Positions 37,220-49,529 of a stretch of 64,000 nucleotides of DNA are shown one piece after another; position 1 is the stretch's first letter; the number at the start of each line of letters is the position of its first letter. Origin of the DNA: JALYOC01 sp036675345 (GTDB lineage Bacteria > Myxococcota > Myxococcia > Myxococcales > Myxococcaceae). Both the position numbers and the translations under genes were made by a program. The stretch lies in assembly GCA_036675345.1 (NCBI GenBank), contig JAKFFE010000026.1, forward strand, positions 124,001 through 188,000. Reading direction: 5' to 3'. A model generated the notes under the pieces. The model saw only the letters and a list, made by a program, of their open reading frames with translations. It was not told where the DNA came from and searched no databases.

Positions 37220-38779
37220 ATGAGCACCACTCCCGACGCCGCCAAGAACGTTGTGACCTCCGAGCCGCAGGCCCCGGTCGCCAAGCCGGCCGGCCATGAC
37301 TCCCAGCCGCCCAAGGCGCTGTTGGAGTTCATGCTCCAGGACTGGAAGCCGGGCTCCACCAAGCCGATCAAGCCGCTGAAGAACGCGGCTGCCTTCCATG
37401 CCCGGCGGCGCGCGCTCTCCAGGCTGTTCCCTGGGGAGACCCTGGTGATCCCCACCGGCCACGAGAAGGTCCGGTCCAATGACACGCACTTCCGGTTCCG
37501 CCCCGGCACCGACTTCTTCTATCTGACCGGGAACCTGGAGCCGGACTGCGTGCTGGTCCTGCAGCCCCAGGAGGGCGGTGGGCACCGGGATCTCCTGTTC
37601 GTGGAGCCGAACCCCGGACGCAGCGACGCCACCTTCTACACCGACCGGGTGAAGGGCGAGCTGTGGGTGGGGCCGCGGCTGGGGGTGGAGCAGAGCCGGC
37701 AGCGCTTCGCGGTGGACGAGGCCCGCGGGCTGCCGGAGCTCAAGGGCTTCGTCAAATCGCTCAACCAGGGCGGGGCCACCCGTCCGTGGCGGGTGCTGCG
37801 CGGCCTCTCGGACAAGGTGGACGGGCTGCCCGCGCAGTCGGAGCGGGACAAGCAGTTCGGCGCCGCCCTCTCCGAGCTGCGGTTGATCAAGGACCGGCTG
37901 GAGATCCAGGAACTGCAGGCGGTGATCGACTCCACCCAGCGTGGCTTCGAGGACGTGATCGCCACCCTCCCCGGCGCGCGCAGCGAGCGCGAGGTGGAGG
38001 GGGTGTTCAACCTCCGGGCCCGGGTGGAGGGCAACGACGTGGGCTACGGCACCATCGCCGCCGCCGGCGCCAACGCCTGCATCCTCCACTGGACCCGCAA
38101 CGACGGGGCGGTGAAGGAAGGCGAATTGCTGCTGCTGGATGCGGGGGTGGAGGGCAACTCGCTGTACACCGCGGACATCACCCGCACCCTGCCGATCAGC
38201 GGGAAGTTCACCCGGGAGCAGAAGGAGATCTACGACCTGGTCCACGCCGCCCAGGCGGCGGCGTTCAAGAAGTGCAAGCCGGGCGAGGACTTCCTGGCCC
38301 CCAACAAGGCGGCGATGGAGGTGCTGGCCCAGGGTCTGGAGAGGCTGGGGATCCTCAAGACCACCGCGGCGGAGGCGCTGCGGGACGAGCACCAGTTCTA
38401 CAAGCGCTACTCGCTGCACAACGTCAGCCACATGCTGGGGCTGGACGTGCACGACTGCGCCCAGGCGCGGCAGGAGGCCTACAAGTTCGGCAAGCAGCAG
38501 CCGGGGATGGTGTTCACCGTGGAGCCCGGCCTCTACTTCCAGCTGGATGACCTCACCGTCCCCGCCCGCTACCGGGGGATCGGCGTCCGGATCGAGGACG
38601 ACGTGGTGATCACCGCCAAGGGGATGAAGAACCTCTCCGGCAACATCCCCAGCCAGTCCTCCGAGGTGGAGGCCTGGATCGCCTCGGTGTGGAAGTCGGT
38701 CCGGGGAGAGCAGGCCTCGGCGAAGAAGAAGGCCGGCCCGGCCAGGAAGAAGAACAAGCCCGCCGCCAGGAAGCGGTAG
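37220..38779 (+). CDS. pepP: Xaa-Pro aminopeptidase (M24B)
   Basis: The 519-residue protein is a pita-bread M24 peptidase that removes N-terminal residues before proline. The N-terminal regulatory domain (about 60-215, with FRFRPGTDFFYLTGN) and the metal-binding catalytic domain are present: LLDAGVEGNSLYTADITRT (two Asp), HNVSHMLGLDVHD (His), VFTVEPGLYF (Glu) and GVRIEDDVVIT (Glu). A Lys/Ala-rich tail (AKKKAGPARKKNKPAARKR) closes the protein, which is uncommon. It follows rsmE and is convergent with the DUF2914 gene, the stops being 7 bp apart. Confidence 0.94.
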   Translation: MSTTPDAAKNVVTSEPQAPVAKPAGHDSQPPKALLEFMLQDWKPGSTKPIKPLKNAAAFHARRRALSRLFPGETLVIPTGHEKVRSNDTHFRFRPGTDFFYLTGNLEPDCVLVLQPQEGGGHRDLLFVEPNPGRSDATFYTDRVKGELWVGPRLGVEQSRQRFAVDEARGLPELKGFVKSLNQGGATRPWRVLRGLSDKVDGLPAQSERDKQFGAALSELRLIKDRLEIQELQAVIDSTQRGFEDVIATLPGARSEREVEGVFNLRARVEGNDVGYGTIAAAGANACILHWTRNDGAVKEGELLLLDAGVEGNSLYTADITRTLPISGKFTREQKEIYDLVHAAQAAAFKKCKPGEDFLAPNKAAMEVLAQGLERLGILKTTAAEALRDEHQFYKRYSLHNVSHMLGLDVHDCAQARQEAYKFGKQQPGMVFTVEPGLYFQLDDLTVPARYRGIGVRIEDDVVITAKGMKNLSGNIPSQSSEVEAWIASVWKSVRGEQASAKKKAGPARKKNKPAARKR

Positions 38780-38786
38780 CGGTGGC

Positions 38787-39959
38787 TCAGTAGGTGTCCA
38801 CCCCGAACACGCGGGGTGGATACGGCTGGCCCTCCGGCATCGCCGGCGCGTCCTCCACCGTCAGCTGGATCGACCCCACGGTGCGTCCGTCGTCGGTCTC
38901 GATCTGGGCCCGGTACTCCCCGGCGGTGTAGTTCTTCTTGTAGGTGGTGGCCCGGTAGCCCTCGGAGCGGGCGCCGGTGACCACGATCGGGATCGCGTCC
39001 TGCTGGACCCAGTGCCCCTGCTCCTTCTTGGACCAGCGCACGAACAGCCGGTCCTTGAAGGTGGTGGGGGCGAAGATCTGGGCGAACGCGTACAGCGTGT
39101 CTCCCGGCCGCTTGATGAACAGCTGATCCCCGTTGTGCCACACCCGCCACCAGGGCCGCTGGTGCAGCAGCAGCCGCTTGCCCTCGGCCGACTCCACCCC
39201 GTGGTAGATGCCCAGGTAGGTCAAGGAGAGCGGGACCGGCGGGATGGCCTTGAGGAAGAACAGGCCCAGCAGCACCCCCTGGACCAGCAGCCCCGGCAGC
39301 ACCGCCCGCTGGAGGGTGATCAGCCGATCCTGACCCCAGCGCCGCATCATCAAATACCCCAGCGCCAGGAACAGCCCGGCGATCAGGGTGGCGGCGATGA
39401 ACAGCCAGGGGCTGAGGAACCCCAGCAGCACCGGCAGCAGGTAGGCGAAGTAGGAGGTGAGGGCGAAGCTGAAGATCGCCAGGCGGATGATCGGCCCCAG
39501 CTTGCGGAACCGGGGCAACTCGTTGGCCACCAGCAGGCCGAACACCAGCACTACGAACACCAGCGCGGTCAGCCCGGACGCGCTCTTGAAGTAGAAGAGC
39601 GCAAACGAGCTGAGCAGGCTTCCGAACAGGAAGTGGATGGCGTCCTCGCCGAACTGGAGGACCCGGGTCAGCCAGCGGGAGAGGTCGTTGCGCAGCACCT
39701 GCCGCTGCTCCAACGCCAGCAGCCCTCCCAGCAGGGCCAGGTACACCCCCTGCTGGATCAGGGTCACCCCATCGTCGATGCGGGAGAGGGTGAAGACGTC
39801 GAACAGGAAGCCGGCGGTGAAGAAGGCCGCCATCTCCTGCAGCGCGTGGGTCTGGCGGTACTGCTGGACCCGGCTCCAGGTCTTGAGCAGCCGGCCCTTG
39901 AGGGTCCCGGACTCCAGCGAGACCTCCACCGACTTGAGCTCCGAGCCTCCAGTGTTCAT
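38787..39959 (-). CDS. DUF2914-type membrane protein
   Basis: The 390-residue protein has several hydrophobic helices between about residues 45 and 250 (for example FFTAGFLFDVF, LVFVVLVFGLLVANEL and LFIAATLIAGLFLALGYLM), then a C-terminal soluble DUF2914-like domain with HNGDQLF, DRLFVRWSKKEQGHWVQQD and YTAGEYRAQIETDDGRTVGSI. The domain is beta-rich and of unknown function; proteins with it are often membrane-anchored. It ends shortly before the convergent pepP stop. Its start lies 25 bp downstream of the grx4 stop on the same strand? No: grx4 is transcribed in the same direction and lies upstream, so the two could be co-transcribed. Confidence 0.72.
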   Translation of the reverse strand: MNTGGSELKSVEVSLESGTLKGRLLKTWSRVQQYRQTHALQEMAAFFTAGFLFDVFTLSRIDDGVTLIQQGVYLALLGGLLALEQRQVLRNDLSRWLTRVLQFGEDAIHFLFGSLLSSFALFYFKSASGLTALVFVVLVFGLLVANELPRFRKLGPIIRLAIFSFALTSYFAYLLPVLLGFLSPWLFIAATLIAGLFLALGYLMMRRWGQDRLITLQRAVLPGLLVQGVLLGLFFLKAIPPVPLSLTYLGIYHGVESAEGKRLLLHQRPWWRVWHNGDQLFIKRPGDTLYAFAQIFAPTTFKDRLFVRWSKKEQGHWVQQDAIPIVVTGARSEGYRATTYKKNYTAGEYRAQIETDDGRTVGSIQLTVEDAPAMPEGQPYPPRVFGVDTY

Positions 39960-39984
39960 GCGGCGTACCGTATCCTGGGCGCGG

Positions 39985-40296
39985 CTAACCGGCCTTGATC
40001 ATCGGCTCCAGCTCGCCCCGCTCTTCCAGCTCCCGGAGGATGTCCGAGCCGCCCACGAACTTCCCGTGGACGTAGATCTGCGGAATCGTGGGCCAGGAGG
40101 AGAACTCCTTGATCCCGTCCCGGACCGCGGGGTCGGTGAGCACGTCCACGGTGTGCACCGGGCCGTACCGCTTGAGGATCTCCAGGGCGGCGGCGGAGAA
40201 GCCACAGCGGGGGAAGAGCGCGTTGCCCTTCATGTACAGCACCACCGGGTGGGAGGAGACTTCCTGCTCGAAGCGAGTCTTCAACGATGCGTCCAT
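39985..40296 (-). CDS. grxD: Monothiol glutaredoxin, Grx4 family
   Basis: The 103-residue protein has the CGFS active site (Cys31-Ser34) within MKGNALFPRCGFS, and the C-terminal WPTIPQIYVHGKFVGGSDIL glutathione-binding block. CGFS glutaredoxins bind a [2Fe-2S] cluster with glutathione and act in Fe-S trafficking, usually together with BolA. The bolA homologue lies only 8 bp upstream in the same direction, supporting that link. The N-terminal start ATG at 40296 matches family length. DUF2914 follows downstream. Confidence 0.93.
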   Translation of the reverse strand: MDASLKTRFEQEVSSHPVVLYMKGNALFPRCGFSAAALEILKRYGPVHTVDVLTDPAVRDGIKEFSSWPTIPQIYVHGKFVGGSDILRELEERGELEPMIKAG

Positions 40297-40304
40297 GGTG
40301 CCTT

Positions 40305-40559
40305 CTACCTCCGTCCGGCCTTCGCCCACTGATCGGGAGAGAAGGTTTTTAGCGCCAGGGCATGCAGCTCGCCCGTCTTGAGCACGTCGTCGAGGGCGCC
40401 GTAGACCAGCTTGTGCTGTTCGATCATCGCCTTGCCGGCGAAGGATTCGCTGACCACCCGGGCCTCGTAATGGTCGCCGGTGCCGGTGATGTCCCGCACC
40501 TCCACCTCCGCGCCCGGCAGCGCCCCAAGGATGCGCGCCTGGATCTCTTCTCCGGTCAT
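40305..40559 (-). CDS. BolA family protein
   Basis: The 84-residue protein matches BolA/IbaG: EEIQARILGALPGAEVEVRDITG, DHYEARVVSESFAGKAMIEQHKLVY and ELHALALKTFSP, containing the conserved His-rich FxG/xxHxxVY class II KH-like core. BolA-CGFS glutaredoxin pairs assemble or transfer [2Fe-2S] clusters. It abuts yqgE (stop at 40560) and precedes grx4 by 8 bp, so the three genes form a compact unit. Whether it is closer to IbaG than BolA proper was not resolved. Confidence 0.9.
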   Translation of the reverse strand: MTGEEIQARILGALPGAEVEVRDITGTGDHYEARVVSESFAGKAMIEQHKLVYGALDDVLKTGELHALALKTFSPDQWAKAGRR

Positions 40560-41105
40560 CTAGTTGATGCCTCCGCTGGTGACCAGCATCGCCGGGTCCA
40601 CCCCCATGGAACGCAAGGTGGCCTCCCAGAGTTTGTCGGGATCCGAGTCCAGCACCGGCTTCTTGCTGGCTTCGGTGAACAACCACGAGCCCTGCTTGAT
40701 CTCCCCCTCCAGCTGCTGGGGGCCCCAGCCAGAGTAGCCCAGACAGAAGCGCAGCCGGGCGGAGGGATTCTCCAGCAGCGGCTGCAGCGCATCCAGGGTC
40801 ATGGAGAGGAACAGCCCGGGCACCACCTCGTGCTTCTCCGGGACCGCCTCGTTGTCGTGGAGGACGAAGCCCCGCTGGGGCTCCACCGGCCCCCCCACGA
40901 AGACGTTCTGGACCGCGTGCGGCCGGGCCAGCTGGAAGTCGTGGCCCTGGGCCACGTCCTCCAACGTCAAGGGTGCGGTGCGGTTGATCACCAGCCCCAT
41001 CGCGCCGTTGGCGCTGTGCTCGATCATCAGGATCACCGAGCGTTGGAAGTTGGGATCCCCCAGCTGGGGCATGGAGATCAGGAAGCCTGGCGCGAGCGTG
41101 TGCAA
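40560..41105 (-). CDS. YqgE/AlgH family protein
   Basis: From the TTG at 41105 the product has 181 residues, the usual family size, with LAPGFLISMPQLGDPNFQRSVI at the start, VFVGGPVEPQRGFVL, LGYSGWGPQQLEGEI and the C-terminal TLRSMGV region. An ATG further in (MPQLGD) would cut the first conserved strand. The family is of unknown biochemical function; it was first linked to alginate regulation in Pseudomonas. It lies between a response regulator upstream and bolA downstream. Confidence 0.88.
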   Translation of the reverse strand: MHTLAPGFLISMPQLGDPNFQRSVILMIEHSANGAMGLVINRTAPLTLEDVAQGHDFQLARPHAVQNVFVGGPVEPQRGFVLHDNEAVPEKHEVVPGLFLSMTLDALQPLLENPSARLRFCLGYSGWGPQQLEGEIKQGSWLFTEASKKPVLDSDPDKLWEATLRSMGVDPAMLVTSGGIN

Positions 41106-41158
41106 AGCGGTCCAAGCATCCCGTTCGCGGTGGCGGTCCGCAACTGCTCTTGCTGGCC

Positions 41159-41611
41159 TCAGTGCCAGGTGGCGTGCGGAGCCTTGAGGACCTCCGCCAA
41201 CTCCTCGGAGATCACCGGCTTGGCGATGAAGAAGTCCGCTCCCACCCCCTTGAGCCGACGGGCCATCGCCGCGTCGCCCAGGGCGCTCATCCCGATCATG
41301 GTGGCGTCGGGAAAGCGCTCGCGCAGCTTGGGGAGCAGGGTCTCGCCGTTCTTGCCCGGCAGGAAAACGTCCACCACCGCCGCCTGGATCGGCCGACGGC
41401 GGATCGCCCACTCCGCCTCCTCCGCGCTGCCCACCGCGATCGGGTCGTAGCCCCACAGCGAGAGCAGCTCGATCAGCAGCTCCCGGTTGGCCGGATCATC
41501 CTCCACGATCAGCACCGCTCCGCGGGCCGGCGCGACCGCCTTCCGATCCGACTCCTTTTCCTCGCGACGCTCGGTTTCGACCGGGGTGACTTCAATCTGG
41601 ATGCCGCTCAT
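41159..41611 (-). CDS. Single-domain response regulator with N-terminal extension
   Basis: The 150-residue protein (ATG at 41611, GGAGG 9 nt upstream) has an acidic/basic disordered start (1-30) and a receiver domain: acidic pair VEDD (37-39), phospho-acceptor Asp81 in VVDVFLPGKNG, Thr/Ser switch in GMSAL and IAKP lysine. No output domain follows, as in CheY-type signal relays. It precedes the yqgE-bolA-grx4 unit in the same orientation after 53 bp, but a functional link is not shown. Confidence 0.9.
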   Translation of the reverse strand: MSGIQIEVTPVETERREEKESDRKAVAPARGAVLIVEDDPANRELLIELLSLWGYDPIAVGSAEEAEWAIRRRPIQAAVVDVFLPGKNGETLLPKLRERFPDATMIGMSALGDAAMARRLKGVGADFFIAKPVISEELAEVLKAPHATWH

Positions 41612-41739
41612 GGACTCGGACCTCCGTTCTGTAGGTCTCAACCCCCCTGTCCTCCGGCCTCATTCCGGGGACTTGCTCCCCGGCGCGGAACTGCCCGGCG
41701 AACGTGACGCCCGCCTGCCCGGTTGCTAGAGGATTGCCC

Positions 41740-42642
41740 ATGAAAGTCCTGGTCACCGGCGCGACGGGGTACGTGGGCGGCGCGCTGGCCAACGCCTTCC
41801 TCAATGGGTCCAACCAGGTCACCGGCACCGGACGCGCCGAGGACCGGGCCCGGTCGCTGATCGCCAAGGGGATGAGGTTCGCCCCCGCTCCCCTGGAGGA
41901 CCCAGACGCCTTGCGAGCGCTGGCCGCGGAGCACGAGGTGGTGATCCACGCCGCCATCTCCGAGGGACCGCGCCGAGGCGAGCTGGATGAACAAGCGACG
42001 GGGGCGCTGATCGCCGGCGCCCAGGCCGGGCGGGGCCGGGTCTTCATCTACACCAGCTCCTGCTGGGCGCTGGGCTCCACCCAGGGGCCGGCGAACGAGA
42101 CCACCCCGGCCAATCCCCTCCCCGCCGGCGCCTGGCGCCAGTCCCTGGAGCCCCGGGTGCTGCAGTCCTCCACCCAGCGGCTGCGCACCCACGTGGTCCG
42201 GCCCGGCAGGGTCTACGGCGGGCGGGGCGGGGCCTTTGCGCCGTGGTTCGAGGCGGCACTGGCGGGAGAGAAGATCAGGTTCCTGGGCAAGGGCACCACC
42301 CGCTGGGCGCTGGTGCACCGCGAAGATCTGGGCGAGCTGTACCGCCGGGTGGTGGAGGCCGGGGTGGCCGGCGCGCTGTACCACGGCACCGACGATACTT
42401 CGTACCCGGAGGCCACCTTGGCCAGGGTGATGGCCGCCGCGTCGGGGGCCATGGGGGTGACCGACTGGCCGGTGGAGAAGGCCCGCAAGGAGTTGGGGGC
42501 CTTCGTGGATTCACTGACCCTGGATCAGCAGGTGATCAGTCCCGCGGCCAGGCGGCTGGGCTGGTTGCCGCGGATCACCGACGTGCTGACCGTGGCGGAC
42601 CGGATCTACGACGAGTACGTGGCCAGCCCGCCGGAGTCGTAA
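41740..42642 (+). CDS. NAD-dependent epimerase/dehydratase-like protein (extended SDR)
   Basis: The 300-residue protein begins MKVLVTGATGYVGGALANAF with the GxxGxxG dinucleotide-binding motif of extended short-chain dehydrogenases. The catalytic YxxxK Tyr region is not clearly in consensus; YTSSCWALGST is the corresponding strand. Other blocks are VVRPGRVYGGRGG and ALVHREDLGELYRRVVE. Substrate unknown: sugar epimerase, dehydratase or atypical reductase are all possible. ATG at 41740 is preceded by AGAGGA. Convergent with lon. Confidence 0.82.
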   Translation: MKVLVTGATGYVGGALANAFLNGSNQVTGTGRAEDRARSLIAKGMRFAPAPLEDPDALRALAAEHEVVIHAAISEGPRRGELDEQATGALIAGAQAGRGRVFIYTSSCWALGSTQGPANETTPANPLPAGAWRQSLEPRVLQSSTQRLRTHVVRPGRVYGGRGGAFAPWFEAALAGEKIRFLGKGTTRWALVHREDLGELYRRVVEAGVAGALYHGTDDTSYPEATLARVMAAASGAMGVTDWPVEKARKELGAFVDSLTLDQQVISPAARRLGWLPRITDVLTVADRIYDEYVASPPES

Positions 42643-42693
42643 CGAGCGAGGCTGCTCGCTCGAAACCGGAGTCGGGGCCAACCACGCCCCGAC
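42643..42693. terminator. Two hairpins between convergent epimerase and lon genes
   Basis: CGAGCGA pairs with TCGCTCG (42643-42662), and GTCGGGGC pairs with GCCCCGAC (42671-42693). They sit between convergent stop codons but lack a long T-run on either strand, so termination efficiency is uncertain. Confidence 0.45.
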
Positions 42694-42709
42694 CCTCCCC
42701 AGAGGCCAC

Positions 42710-45181
<2,472 letters not shown>

Positions 45182-45257
45182 TGCTCGCCGTCCCCACCCC
45201 AGGCGCCCGGTGTGGGGCGCCAGTTCGAGTTGTGCTCCCGCCAGCTTCTCGGAGCGA

Positions 45258-45267
45258 ATCTATAACA
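45258..45267 (-). promoter_or_regulatory. Extended -10 element upstream of lon
   Basis: On the minus strand the sequence TGTTATAGAT fits the extended -10 pattern TGnTATAAT and lies about 77 nt upstream of the lon ATG. No good -35 is evident, and no heat-shock-type promoter was recognised. Confidence 0.35.
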
Positions 45268-45387
45268 CGGTCACTTCTGGCACAGTTCCGGGTTCACGGC
45301 CCGTTACCGGCCAACGGGGCTGCGAGCAAGCAGGGAGGCAAAGGTTGCATCCGCCCGCCCCCGGACGGGTCTACCGCTGAACGAAGA

Positions 45388-45417
45388 GAGCGACCGGCAA
45401 GCCTGGCCCGGTCGCTC
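45388..45417 (-). terminator. Hairpin terminator after clpX
   Basis: GAGCGACCGG pairs perfectly with CCGGTCGCTC (10 bp, 10-nt loop), followed on the minus strand by TCTCTTCGTT. It lies 28 nt after the clpX stop, separating clpX from lon. Confidence 0.6.
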
Positions 45418-45444
45418 CCTGGACAATCTGGCAGCCAGCCTCGG

Positions 45445-46725
<1,281 letters not shown>

Positions 46726-46880
46726 TCATCCCTCGAGAGTAAAGACCCCTGCCCGCCCACCCCTGCGCCTGAGGACCAATCTAGTCAGCGCCCATTCCAA
46801 GCGTCCATCCGCGTTCCGTACTTAACGGGCCGCCTGTGAAACCGCAGACGCCCCAACAGCCAGGGGGCGCCAGTTGATTC

Positions 46881-46920
46881 AAAAAAGAGCGCCGCCCGCG
46901 GTTGATGCGGTGCGGCGCGA
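46881..46920 (-). terminator. Intrinsic terminator after clpP
   Basis: On the minus strand CGCCGC and GCGGCG pair around a 17-nt loop followed by TCTTTTTT, 36 nt past the clpP stop. It should end the tig-clpP transcript before clpX. Confidence 0.75.
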
Positions 46921-46955
46921 AGGGACACCCGGGCGCCCGATGGCTGCCCGGCTGC

Positions 46956-47621
46956 CTACTTGTCCTTCTTGTCGTCCTTGGACTCGCGGTCCTTGGCGTC
47001 CTTGCCGTCCTTGGAGGCGGCGGTGATCGCCCCCTTCTTGTAGGCGAACACCTCGTCGATGATCCCGTAGACCTTGGACTCCGCCGAACCCATGAAGTAG
47101 TCGCGGTCGGTGTCCTTCTCCACCCGCTCCATGGTCTGGCCGGTGTGCTTGACGATGATCTCGTTGAGCCGGGCCTTGAGGCGCAGGATCTCACGGGCCT
47201 GGATCTCGATGTCGGTGGCCTGACCGCGGGCTCCGCCCATCGGCTGGTGGATCATGATCCGGGCGTTGGGGGTGGCAAAGCGCTTCCCCTTGGCCCCGGC
47301 CAGCAGCAGCACCGCGCCCATCGAGGCGGCCTGTCCCACGCAGATGGTGGCCACCGGCGGCTTGACGTACTGCATGGTGTCGTAGATGGCCAACCCGGCG
47401 GTGACCGACCCGCCGGGGGAGTTGATGTAGATGTTGATGTCCTTGTCCGGATCCTCCGACTCCAGGAACAGCATCTGGGCGACGATCACGTTGGCCACGT
47501 CATCGTCGATCTCGGTGCCCAACATGATGATCCGGTCCTTCAGCAGCCGGCTGTAGATGTCGTAGGACCGCTCGCCGCGGTGCGTCTGCTCAATGACATA
47601 GGGGACAGGCATGTAGGGCAT
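46956..47621 (-). CDS. clpP: ATP-dependent Clp protease proteolytic subunit (first copy)
   Basis: ClpP forms the 14-mer proteolytic barrel. The 221-residue protein begins MPYMPVPYVIEQTHRGERSY and has the catalytic triad: Ser100 (QAASMGA), His125 (MIHQP) and the Asp in KDTDRD (about 170-174). A charged C-terminal tail (SKDGKDAKDRESKDDKKDK) is an unusual extension. It follows tig by 17 bp and precedes clpX. A second clpP lies 2.7 kb upstream beyond tig and five tRNAs. Confidence 0.96.
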   Translation of the reverse strand: MPYMPVPYVIEQTHRGERSYDIYSRLLKDRIIMLGTEIDDDVANVIVAQMLFLESEDPDKDINIYINSPGGSVTAGLAIYDTMQYVKPPVATICVGQAASMGAVLLLAGAKGKRFATPNARIMIHQPMGGARGQATDIEIQAREILRLKARLNEIIVKHTGQTMERVEKDTDRDYFMGSAESKVYGIIDEVFAYKKGAITAASKDGKDAKDRESKDDKKDK

Positions 47622-47638
47622 GAAGGCTCCGTGGCTCT

Positions 47639-48919
47639 TTACGAATACTTCGCCCGCGACTTGAGGAATTCAACGGTCTTTTCCTCACGAAGTCGCAGAG
47701 TCAGCGACCGGCGCTCCGCCGGTGTCCGGAAGTGCTTCTGGACCGCGGAGAGCGCCTGGTTGCTCTCGGAGGCCAGCTCCGCGATCTTCTTCTCGATCTC
47801 CTCCTCGGAGATCTCGATCTTCTCCTGGTCGGCGATGGCCTCGAAGATCAGCGCCCCGCGGACTTCGCTCTCCGCCCGCTCGCGCAGATCCTCGCGCAGC
47901 TTGTTGAAGTCCAGATCCAGACTGCGGGGATCGAGGCCGGAGCGCATCATCTGGCGCAGCGCGCCCTCCAGCATCGAGTCGATGGCCCGCTCGGTCATCG
48001 CCTTGGGGAGATCAAACGCGTTCTTCTCCACCAGGGCCTTGATCAGCTCCTCGCGCTCCTTGGTCTCCGCCTGCAGCTTCTGGCTCTTCTCCAGGTCGCC
48101 GCGGATCTTGGTGCGCATCTCCTCCAGGGTGTTCCCGCCGCCGATCTCCTTGGCGAACTCGTCGTCCAGCTCGGGGATGATCTCCTCCTTCAGCCCCTTG
48201 AGGTGGACGGTGAAGTGGGCGGTCTTCCCCTTCGCCTCCTCCAGCGGGTAGTCGGCGGGGAACGTGTAGTCCAGCTGCTGGGAGTCACCGACCTTCACCC
48301 CTTCCAGCTGGGGGATGTTGCCCTGGACCAGCTCGCCGGGAGCCACCTGCACGGTGGCGTTCTCCGCCTTGCCGCCGGGGATCTCCTTGCCGTCCACGGT
48401 GCCGGTGTAGTCCACCACCGCGTAGTCGCCGGCCTTGGCCACCTCGCGGCCTCCGCTGACCGGGTCCAGACGGGCAAAGCGCTTGCGCATCTGCTCCATC
48501 CGCTCGGCGATCTGGGCGTCCTCCACCTTGACCTCGGTGCGGGTCAGCGCCACCCCGGTGTAGTCCTTGGGCTGCACGCGGGGGCGGACCTCCACCCGGG
48601 CCTCGTAGGCAAACGGCTGGCTGGCGGCGAAGGTCTTCTGGGTGACCATCGGGTCGGAGACCGCCTCCACCTTGTGGTCGCGGATCGCCTCCATGTAGGT
48701 GCGCTGCACCAGCCGCTGGATCACGTCCCCTTCCACCTCCTGCTTGAACTTCTGCTCCAGGATCCGGCGCGGGATCTTCCCGGGGCGGAAGCCGGGGATC
48801 TTCACCTGGCGGCCCAGCTGGGTGTAGGCGCGGGACAGCTCGGAGTCGACTTCGGTGCCCTCCACCTCAATCGAGAGCTTGCGCTCAATCGGGGAGAGCT
48901 CCTCCACTTGGACTTTCAT
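47639..48919 (-). CDS. tig: Trigger factor
   Basis: Trigger factor is the ribosome-bound chaperone with prolyl isomerase activity. The 426-residue protein has the ribosome-docking signature GFRPGKIPRRIL (about 45-60), a PPIase domain (about 155-240; DYAVVDYTGTVDGKEI, PQLEGVKVGDS) and the long C-terminal helical arms. The frame extends upstream to 49048, but that part is tRNA-Leu; the ATG at 48919 gives the conserved MKVQVEELSPIERKL start. It is followed by clpP after 17 bp, the standard order. Confidence 0.96.
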   Translation of the reverse strand: MKVQVEELSPIERKLSIEVEGTEVDSELSRAYTQLGRQVKIPGFRPGKIPRRILEQKFKQEVEGDVIQRLVQRTYMEAIRDHKVEAVSDPMVTQKTFAASQPFAYEARVEVRPRVQPKDYTGVALTRTEVKVEDAQIAERMEQMRKRFARLDPVSGGREVAKAGDYAVVDYTGTVDGKEIPGGKAENATVQVAPGELVQGNIPQLEGVKVGDSQQLDYTFPADYPLEEAKGKTAHFTVHLKGLKEEIIPELDDEFAKEIGGGNTLEEMRTKIRGDLEKSQKLQAETKEREELIKALVEKNAFDLPKAMTERAIDSMLEGALRQMMRSGLDPRSLDLDFNKLREDLRERAESEVRGALIFEAIADQEKIEISEEEIEKKIAELASESNQALSAVQKHFRTPAERRSLTLRLREEKTVEFLKSRAKYS

Positions 48920-48956
48920 TGACCGTTTCCTTGCTGCGCGAAGAGTTACGAGACGA

Positions 48957-49038
48957 TGGGCGAGGCGGGACTCGAACCCGCACACCTTGCGGTACCAGAT
49001 CCTAAGTCTGGCGCGTCTACCAGTTTCGCCACCCGCCC
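48957..49038 (-). tRNA. tRNA-Leu (anticodon TAG)
   Basis: An 82-nt type II tRNA with acceptor GGGCGGG/CTCGCCC (one G-T pair), anticodon stem CCAGA/TCTGG with TAG anticodon, long variable arm and T-arm GCGGG-TTCGAGT-CCCGC. It ends 37 bp before tig. Confidence 0.93.
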
Positions 49039-49050
49039 GGGACGGCAAAT

Positions 49051-49086
49051 CAAAAAGGCCGGTCCGAGAGCTTCGGACCGGCCTTC
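49051..49086 (-). terminator. Intrinsic terminator between tRNA-Lys and tRNA-Leu
   Basis: AAGGCCGGTCCGA and TCGGACCGGCCTT form a perfect 13-bp stem with a 5-nt loop, followed by TTTTTGATTT on the minus strand. It ends the upstream tRNA transcript, implying a separate promoter for tRNA-Leu. Confidence 0.8.
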
Positions 49087-49104
49087 CTGATCTACTTCAG
49101 CAGA

Positions 49105-49177
49105 TGAGAGCGGAGGGAATCGAACCCACAACCTATGGATTAAGAGTCCATTGCTCTGCCAATTGAGCTACGCTCCC
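49105..49177 (-). tRNA. tRNA-Lys (anticodon CTT)
   Basis: Cloverleaf with acceptor GGGAGCG/CGCTCTC, anticodon stem ATGGA/TCCAT around CTCTTAA (anticodon CTT) and T-loop TTCGATT. One T-T mismatch lies in the T-stem. CCA is not encoded. Confidence 0.92.
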
Positions 49178-49285
49178 GTCGACACCTGGCAAAAGCGGCG
49201 CGCCATTTATCTGACGCGTTTCGGGGTGTCAATCACTGACTGCCCCACTTCTATTTCTGCCCTGCTTTTCCTGCCTCCCGTCCAG

Positions 49286-49359
49286 TACGCCCGGAGGGAG
49301 TCGAACCCCCGACCTTCGGATTCGAAGTCCGACGCTCTATCCAGTTGAGCTACGGGCGC
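49286..49359 (-). tRNA. tRNA-Arg (anticodon TCG)
   Basis: Acceptor GCGCCCG/CGGGCGT, anticodon stem TCGGA/TCCGA around CTTCGAA (anticodon TCG) and T-arm with TTCGACT. Discriminator A. CCA is not encoded. Confidence 0.93.
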
Positions 49360-49372
49360 AGCGATGAAACTG

Positions 49373-49446
49373 GGCGACCAACCGGGCTTGAACCGGTAAC
49401 CCCCGCAGTCACAGTGCGGTGCTCTGCCAGTTGAGCTATGATCGCC
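49373..49446 (-). tRNA. tRNA-His (anticodon GTG)
   Basis: Anticodon stem CCGCA/TGCGG around CTGTGAC (anticodon GTG). The acceptor includes the extra 5' G(-1) opposite C73, the identity element for HisRS, with GCGATCA/TGGTCGC pairing. Confidence 0.93.
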
Positions 49447-49529
49447 GTACGTCTTTTCGCTGCGGACAACAACCGCGGGCGGGTGAGTACTCAAAATCCC
49501 CCGCGGGTTCAAGTGTGCATCTTCAAGAG

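Noticed and set aside
48920..49048. N-terminal extension of trigger factor to 49048
   Set aside because: The extra codons lie in the tRNA-Leu gene; conservation begins at the ATG at 48919.
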